The notes beneath the pieces were generated by a model that saw nothing but the letters and a program-made list of their open reading frames with translations, ran no database searches and was not told where the DNA came from. A stretch of DNA of 64,000 bases from Thuidium tamariscinum (taxonomy: Eukaryota > Streptophyta > Bryopsida > Hypnales > Thuidiaceae): contig OX344749.2 of assembly GCA_947034885.2 (NCBI GenBank), forward strand, positions 27,295,501 to 27,359,500. Reading direction: 5' to 3'. Every line of letters starts with the position of its first letter. Position 1 is the stretch's first letter. Below, piece after piece: positions 59,142-64,000 of this stretch. The translations under genes and the position numbers were made by a program.

Positions 59142-60036
59142 TTATGTCTCCCTCAGAGCTTTAATCCAATCTAGTTCTAACCGAAATTGTCCAGGTCCTT
59201 GAACTGCGCCTTCTGGTCCCCCATCAGCCAAGAGCAAAAGACCCATGCCAGTCACGCGCGCTGCATTGAGATCCTGATCAGAGTCGATAATCTTCCCTCT
59301 CCAAGTCGGTAGATACTTACTCAATGGTACTCTAACAACAGACCATTCCCCTGTAGGCGCAAATACAAAGGCTTGCCACGTATTGGACCGGGACACCCCA
59401 ATGCCTCCAATCCAATTTTCCGTCCTAATGTTGGACACATACACCCTACCGTCGCCCTTGAGGCGGAATGCTATGGTGTCGAACGGCTCCAGATCCAGGA
59501 TGTTGTCTTCATGTGAGGTTCGCAAGCCTGTGAATCCGCTGCGCTTCATCCGTATGTTGGCATCGTCCTGGATGTCGATCGAGAGTGAGCCGGAAAACAC
59601 ACCAGTTTGCTTGTTCAATTCAAGCAACGCTTTGGACAAGCCCCCATGCTCCTGGTCGGAATAGACCTCCCACGGGCACAAATCTGACGATGAAGCAAAC
59701 CTACAAAAAGGAAGTCGAGGTAAGGTAGATTGTGTCAACAGAGAAGCTGCCTGACTCATTCATTGCCTCCGCTTCTAGGATAAGTAGAGGAAGATGATTG
59801 CTTACAGGGAAGTGAAATCAAGGAATTCTGCAACGAAACTCCTCATCCGGTTGGAACTAATGAATTTCCTGTCAAGAAAAGCGCACTCAAGTGATTCGTG
59901 CTCCTGCAACGGTGGACATAGAATGTGGTTCAAACCTGAAGAGAAATTGTTCCGCGGGAGGAGCGATGCCATTCAGATTCCAGGCCACCGCACGGCGCGA
60001 AGCAGCCACAGACGCTTGCAGCAGCGAGCGCGACAT
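59142..60036 (-). CDS. Complex I assembly factor CIA30 (NDUFAF1-like), intact copy inside the CACTA element
   Basis: Two exons, 60036-59936 and 59700-59142, join across a GT-AG intron (FLFR|FASSSD) into an unbroken 219-residue frame. Plant CIA30 proteins are of the same length and layout: MSRSLLQASVAASRRAVAWN at the start, then LCPWEVYSDQEHGGLSKALL, FSGSLSIDI, GFTGLRT, FDTIAFRLKGDGRVYVSNIR, TENWIG, WQAFVFAPTGEW and VPLSKYLPTWRG, ending FRLELDWIKALRET. CIA30 helps assemble mitochondrial NADH dehydrogenase (complex I). All conserved blocks are present, with no stop or frameshift, and the intron is kept. It lies wholly between the CACTA ends, so it is either a recent capture or a duplicate kept by selection. 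Expression is not shown. Confidence 0.85.
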
Positions 60037-60677
60037 GGAGCTTTGTTGCAGCTGGGACTCTCTCCAAACCCTAAATTGTTAATGCCTGCTTCGAAACGAA
60101 TCGTAAATCGGGTTCAATGCCTGGTTCAAATAAATGTTAGTCTATGAAATCTGTGATTCTAACCCTATTTTTCTTCTGAAATCTGTGAATCTTTACAGAT
60201 ATGAAGGAAGCTCTAAATCTAAGCCCTACATCCCTACATCTATGATATCATAAGTTCCATCTAATCTTCGTTCCTTTTATGAGTAAGAGACACCCGGAAA
60301 TTTTTCATTTAATCATGTCAACACTGGCTACCTCCATCCAGCATCTCTCGACTCTTCTACGACCTCATATCATACTAAGGCAACTCGGATCACTTAAATC
60401 ATTGCACAATGCCAGTGATGGAAGGATTACTTATCAAAAAAAGCTCTCGAAACTGCCCAGCATTTCCAGTCATATCAATGCCAAAGATGAAGTCTTGAGA
60501 GAATCAATCTCCATCAGAGAATCGAAACCCTAGATAGAGAAAGCTAGAATGCTAAAGGAAAAATCTTTCCAAAGTGAAATTTAAAAAAAGTTGCTACGCA
60601 ATACTTTGCTTAAAACTGGGAAAACGAATCTCCCAAACTTTCTTCAATAGATTGAACACAACCAATTATGGTCTAAC

Positions 60678-60763
60678 CTGCTGGCTTGCACGGGGCTGTA
60701 CACGGACTTGTCCCTCACTGCGGGCTCCTTCTGCTGGTCATTGGCATGCGGTAAAACAGCCAT
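60678..60763 (-). pseudogene. Captured short first exon, gene unknown
   Basis: On the minus strand ATG at 60763 reads MAVLPHANDQQKEPAVRDKS, then VYSPVQAS, up to a donor CAG|GTTAGAC at 60678/60677. About 55-60 bp upstream lies TGTATATATTGG, a possible TATA box. This looks like a first coding exon with its own promoter. No family is recognised. Confidence 0.4.
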
Positions 60764-61193
60764 AGCTACGACCAATACGGAATCCTTACCAACACAGAGT
60801 CCTACCAATATATACAGTAAACCAAAGCAGAGCAAAGCAAAATGCGAAGGCACAATTCCAGTATCCCGCAGAAGTATCCTGTATGAGATATTTCGCGAGC
60901 TATGGGTCGATCGGGAGGGGTTTTTGATTGCCAACAGTAGTGGGTTGCGTCTAACGAAGGCGAGGCCCCACCTAATTGGAAGGATGCGAAGTATTGAGCT
61001 TAAAAAAAAGTTCCCCCTTCCCACGGCGCCGCAGCTCCAGTGAATGGAGCGTAAGTGTCTACGAAGGGCCCACAAAAATATGTTGCGAACATCGACAGAG
61101 TTCACAACAAAATGTGCATATGGACATTGCAGTACACAAATCAACAAAAAAGTGTTAAGTTTTTGTTGATTTGGACACCATTTTCTAGTAGTG

Positions 61194-63060
61194 TGTGATT
61201 CCCGTCATAGTTTCCCGTCCATGAAACAATTGCCAGTTCATCATCTTTCTTTGTGCGCTTTTTTGGACTAGGTTTAGGGGACTTCTTTGGACCTGACTCA
61301 GGTGCATGAGGAAGGGGGATTGTAGCCTCTACCTGCATAATTTCTTTAGTGTGAACATCACCTTGAAGAGGAGGGTCTTGAGCCAACTCGTCTGCAATTA
61401 CTGTTTCGAAGTCCTGGTCAAGTGACTAAGGACCCTGATCATGCGGGAGATCTCCACCTGGGGAATCTGGCCACACTAAACCGCCATCATCACTGTCGTT
61501 GGAGAGGATTATCCTAGCTCTCGTCTTCTTCGGCGGTTTTTCGGTGTCTCCCTTCGACGAAGTGGTAGGGTTTGCAAACGTTTTGGCTCCTCCTACAACA
61601 CCCTTTGAACCTTGCTTCCTTTTCTGCCCTACCAAAACCTTGTCTGCATCCACCTCTACTGTCTTTGCCCATACAGGGTCTGCAGTTGGTGCACTCCCCT
61701 TCTTCATTGCCTTTTGCTTTGAAATTTGATCTTTCACACTTCCAGGAGGTGGTATGACCGCTATTTTTACCACCGGTTGTGACTCAAGTTGTGGAGTTCG
61801 TGAGCGTGATCGAGTTGGAGGGGGGCATGCTTCATTTGTTGCCATACACTTCTTGCCATGTCCTGTCACTTGGAAGTCACCCGCGCTGTCTTTTGTGTCG
61901 GAGCCTTCTCCTGTGTTTTGCTGCATTTTTGCCGGTGGAGTGTCTTCCCTAAACCGCACTGTCTTTCGCTTTTGCTTAGGGTCTGCCACACTCTTGTTCT
62001 CATCAAGAACCCTTTTGTCATTATCGCTCGCGGTGGCTTATTGTTTCTCCTTCGATGATCCTCCCACAGCACCTTCGAAACACTGTTGAGTACTTGTGGG
62101 CTTTCCCTTCTTGGCTACCTCTGAAATTGATGGCAAGTTTTCTTTCCGTTTTGTTCCCATTACCGTCCCGCTCATTTCTTTGCCCTTCACTGGCTCTACA
62201 CGCACCATCGCTGCCTCCTGGACATCTTTACTGTTCTGATTCCGCACTAGTTTTGCTTCCACCTTGGACAGCCTTCCCCTTACGCATCATCTCTGACGCC
62301 TTCCCCTGACCTCTCCCTTGGTCAGGATAAGGTAACAAGCGTCCTAGGTTTCCTGTGTCGTCCTTGATGGCCGGACACTGTGACAAGAAGCGATGTCGGT
62401 TCAATCGCATTTTATTCGTAAAAGTCTTGTCTCCGTAGTGAATGCACTGAAAGAAATATCGGACTGGGTCTACGGCGCGAGGAATGTCCGTGACAGCAAC
62501 AGTGGCGCACTCATTGAGTAACCTTGCAAACTCTGCTGCCAAGCCGTAGTTCACGTTGTAACCACGGCTGTCTATTGTTACCGTCTGCCAAAAGCTAGGC
62601 TGTGGAAGTACAGCCTGACCTCTACTTCCTTCATTTTCTGCTGCGGGCTGTAGTACAAGATCAACAATTCATTGGCATCACAACATGCCTTGAAGCAACA
62701 AAGTTTTTAACTCAAAAAAGGACCAGTAGCCTGAAATTGATTGGCGTGCTAAAGAGTACTTGAGCATTCACTGCTTGCTCCTCGCAGCTTGCATTTGTTG
62801 TTGTTTGTCTTGATGTACCCTCAGTCATGGTCATATTAGCATGCTTTGTCCTGGCCATAGCACAACAACTTCGGAAATTGTACCCAACGTCAGCAATAGC
62901 AAACCAGTTCTTCCACCCGATTTGTTCTCCCCAGCGAAACACTAGCTTGTAGTAGTACTTGTCCGAGTACCTAAAGGCAACCCTACAATGAATCAACAAA
63001 TGTCCATTACTCGTACAAGACACCACATTGAAGTACAAGAAATCCATCTCAGCAGAAATT
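61194..63060 (-). pseudogene. N-terminal part of the Ulp1-type transposon gene
   Basis: A patchwork of minus-strand open frames: 63058-62712 (VAFRYSDKYYYKLVFRWGEQ, CCAMARTKHANMTMTEG), 62554-62230 (VTDIPRAVDPVRYFFQCIHY, MRLNRHRFLSQCPAIKDD), 62250-62041, 61989-61426 (KRKTVRFREDTPPAKMQQ) and 61425-61200. The middle is lysine/proline-rich, with likely nuclear localisation signals (PKKSPKPSPKKRTKKDD). TAG at 61428-61426 and TAA at 62040-62038 are in frame. The frame reaches GNYDGNH at the CACTA junction and the text resumes beyond it with ALHRYWLCDLG in a different frame. The ARTKHANM segment resembles the N-terminus of histone H3 (ARTKQ), probably by chance. No domain is recognised. Confidence 0.55.
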
Positions 63061-64000
63061 CCCTAGTTACCTTCACGAAGAAGCCCTGTCTCCCCTCATG
63101 CCGCATAATTGACGGCTTAAATCCTAATTCCTCACATGTCTGTGGAATTCATGGCAATGTTGTGGCTCTCTTGCCTCCGTATTGTAAAATGAACCCAAAA
63201 CTAAGGTAACATTTGAAGAAACAATCGGTTTGGTAAAAGTGAGTCCAATGCAATCTAAAAATGTTCTCTACATAAAAGCTGTGTCACGCGCACCTAAACC
63301 CAGCACAAGCAACTTCGGAAAAAGAAAATGACAGCGCTTTTTGGTTTGGTGCAACACATCTTTCTCTGTAAACTTACTTCTAAACTACGCATGCTCCCCG
63401 CTCGAAGGTATTGCAAGCCAAAGTATGAAGAAAAAAAGAGGGGCAAATTCAAACCTGCATAGAAAAAGACGACGACTTCGATTTTGCCAGCACTAGACGT
63501 TGGAGCCGCTCATAAGCTTTTGAGTACTCTCCGAGGCAATGTGTAGGCAAACCTTATAGCCTATACCCTAAAACATGATTTTGGGTGACAATTAGAACAA
63601 CATTAACTTCTTAGAGAAATGTGGGCGTGAACTTGAGTGCGTCCCCTATAACCCCAAGGAAATGACAACCAACATCGTTGATTACGACCTGTAGCCCTAA
63701 ACCCAACAAATTAAAGAAGATGAAGCTCAGAGAAATGCGCATTACCTGAAAAGAAAGCAATGCTGTACTCATAAATTGAAGTAGCAACGGTGGCGCACGA
63801 AACATTGCGGCAACGTTCAAACACCATAGTGACATCGCGCACGCTAACTGATCTACGATTTTCCGTTGTGGTTCGGAGTCGTATAGTCTGTACCGAACCT
63901 AGACCCAAACCTTCCATTGCCCATCCTCGGACGAAACACAGAAGCTTGATCCCAGAGTTCTTCTTTTTGTAGAGTGTAGCTTTTTTTTTAGATGTGTGCT
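63061..64000 (-). other. Probable 5' part of the Ulp1-type gene
   Basis: Short minus-strand open pieces (63917-63711, 63220-63062) with stops between them. They may be upstream exons or leader of the same decayed gene. I cannot assign exon edges and see no terminal inverted repeat before the window ends. Confidence 0.3.

Larger units (their letters stand above)
54538..61193 (-). mobile_element. Gene-capturing CACTA element (Pack-CACTA type), 6656 bp
   Basis: The left end is CACTAGTAGAAAATTCAACG at 54538. The right end on the minus strand is CACTACTAGAAAATGGTGTC at 61193. CACTA ends with AGAAAA are the hallmark of En/Spm (CACTA) transposons. The outer flanks CGT (54535-54537) and TGT (61194-61196) fit the 3-bp target duplication with one C-to-T change. 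Subterminal repeats of GTGTTGATTTGGACA type crowd the left end (54570-54760) and recur at the right (61151-61180), as expected for transposase-binding sites. No CACTA transposase is inside. Instead the minus strand carries fragments of several host genes, with their introns, all in one orientation. Confidence 0.85.

Noticed and set aside
62820-62850. Histone H3 fragment (ARTKHANM resembles ARTKQ)
   Set aside because: Only four residues agree and the following sequence does not match histone H3.
33464-63060. TAG reassigned to an amino acid in this organism
   Set aside because: Host-type genes in the window end in TAG as well (HAD gene at 1000, plastid protein at 13289) and have no internal TAG. 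TGA stops and frameshifts occur beside TAG in the decayed genes.
1-64000. tRNA, rRNA or spliceosomal RNA genes
   Set aside because: I saw no sequence with the required conserved boxes and pairing on either strand.

Overview
The window is nuclear DNA of a streptophyte, most likely a non-seed land plant. The supported genes have short GT-AG introns. Products are plant-type: a monoacylglycerol lipase, a plastid-targeted protein, an LRR protein and an F-box/kelch-like protein. One gene joins Sfi1-like centrin-binding repeats to kelch repeats, which would fit a plant with flagellated sperm; the lineage call is inference. Intergenic DNA is AT-rich and full of transposon remains.

Region 1 (1-25.8 kb) is the gene-bearing part. 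It holds the 3' end of a HAD phosphatase gene (+), a monoacylglycerol lipase (-), an F-box/kelch-like gene (+), a small plastid protein with a CxxC/HxxC motif (-), the long Sfi1-like/kelch gene (+) and a secreted LRR protein (+). Small inverted-repeat elements lie between them.

Region 2 (25.8-33.4 kb) has no gene that I can support. It contains a short inverted-repeat element, an ~875-bp foldback and a tandem array with a ~195-bp period.

Region 3 (33.4-41 kb) is a decayed Mutator-like transposase gene (DDE residues plus SWIM finger). It carries three DLNxxP motifs. A CCGGA-rich insertion of about 3.4 kb, with its own broken ORF of ~555 codons, splits it.

Region 4 (42.2-63 kb) is one decayed minus-strand gene ending in a Ulp1-type cysteine protease domain. 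Two elements split it. One is a ~9-kb hAT-like element (43499-52467, 8-bp duplication AATGTCTC) full of GCGACC minisatellites; removing it restores the reading frame. The other is a 6.66-kb CACTA element (54538-61193) carrying pieces of several host genes on one strand: an intact two-exon CIA30 gene, a gamma carbonic anhydrase exon, a mitochondrial-type ribosomal protein S17, PRP31 exons and two unknown first exons. This gene-capturing CACTA element is the most interesting object here. Three of its captured genes concern mitochondria, and two of these concern respiratory complex I.

Across the decayed transposon genes the in-frame stops are mostly TAG. An internal repeat shows one arose as CAG to TAG, as expected from loss of methylated cytosine in CHG context.
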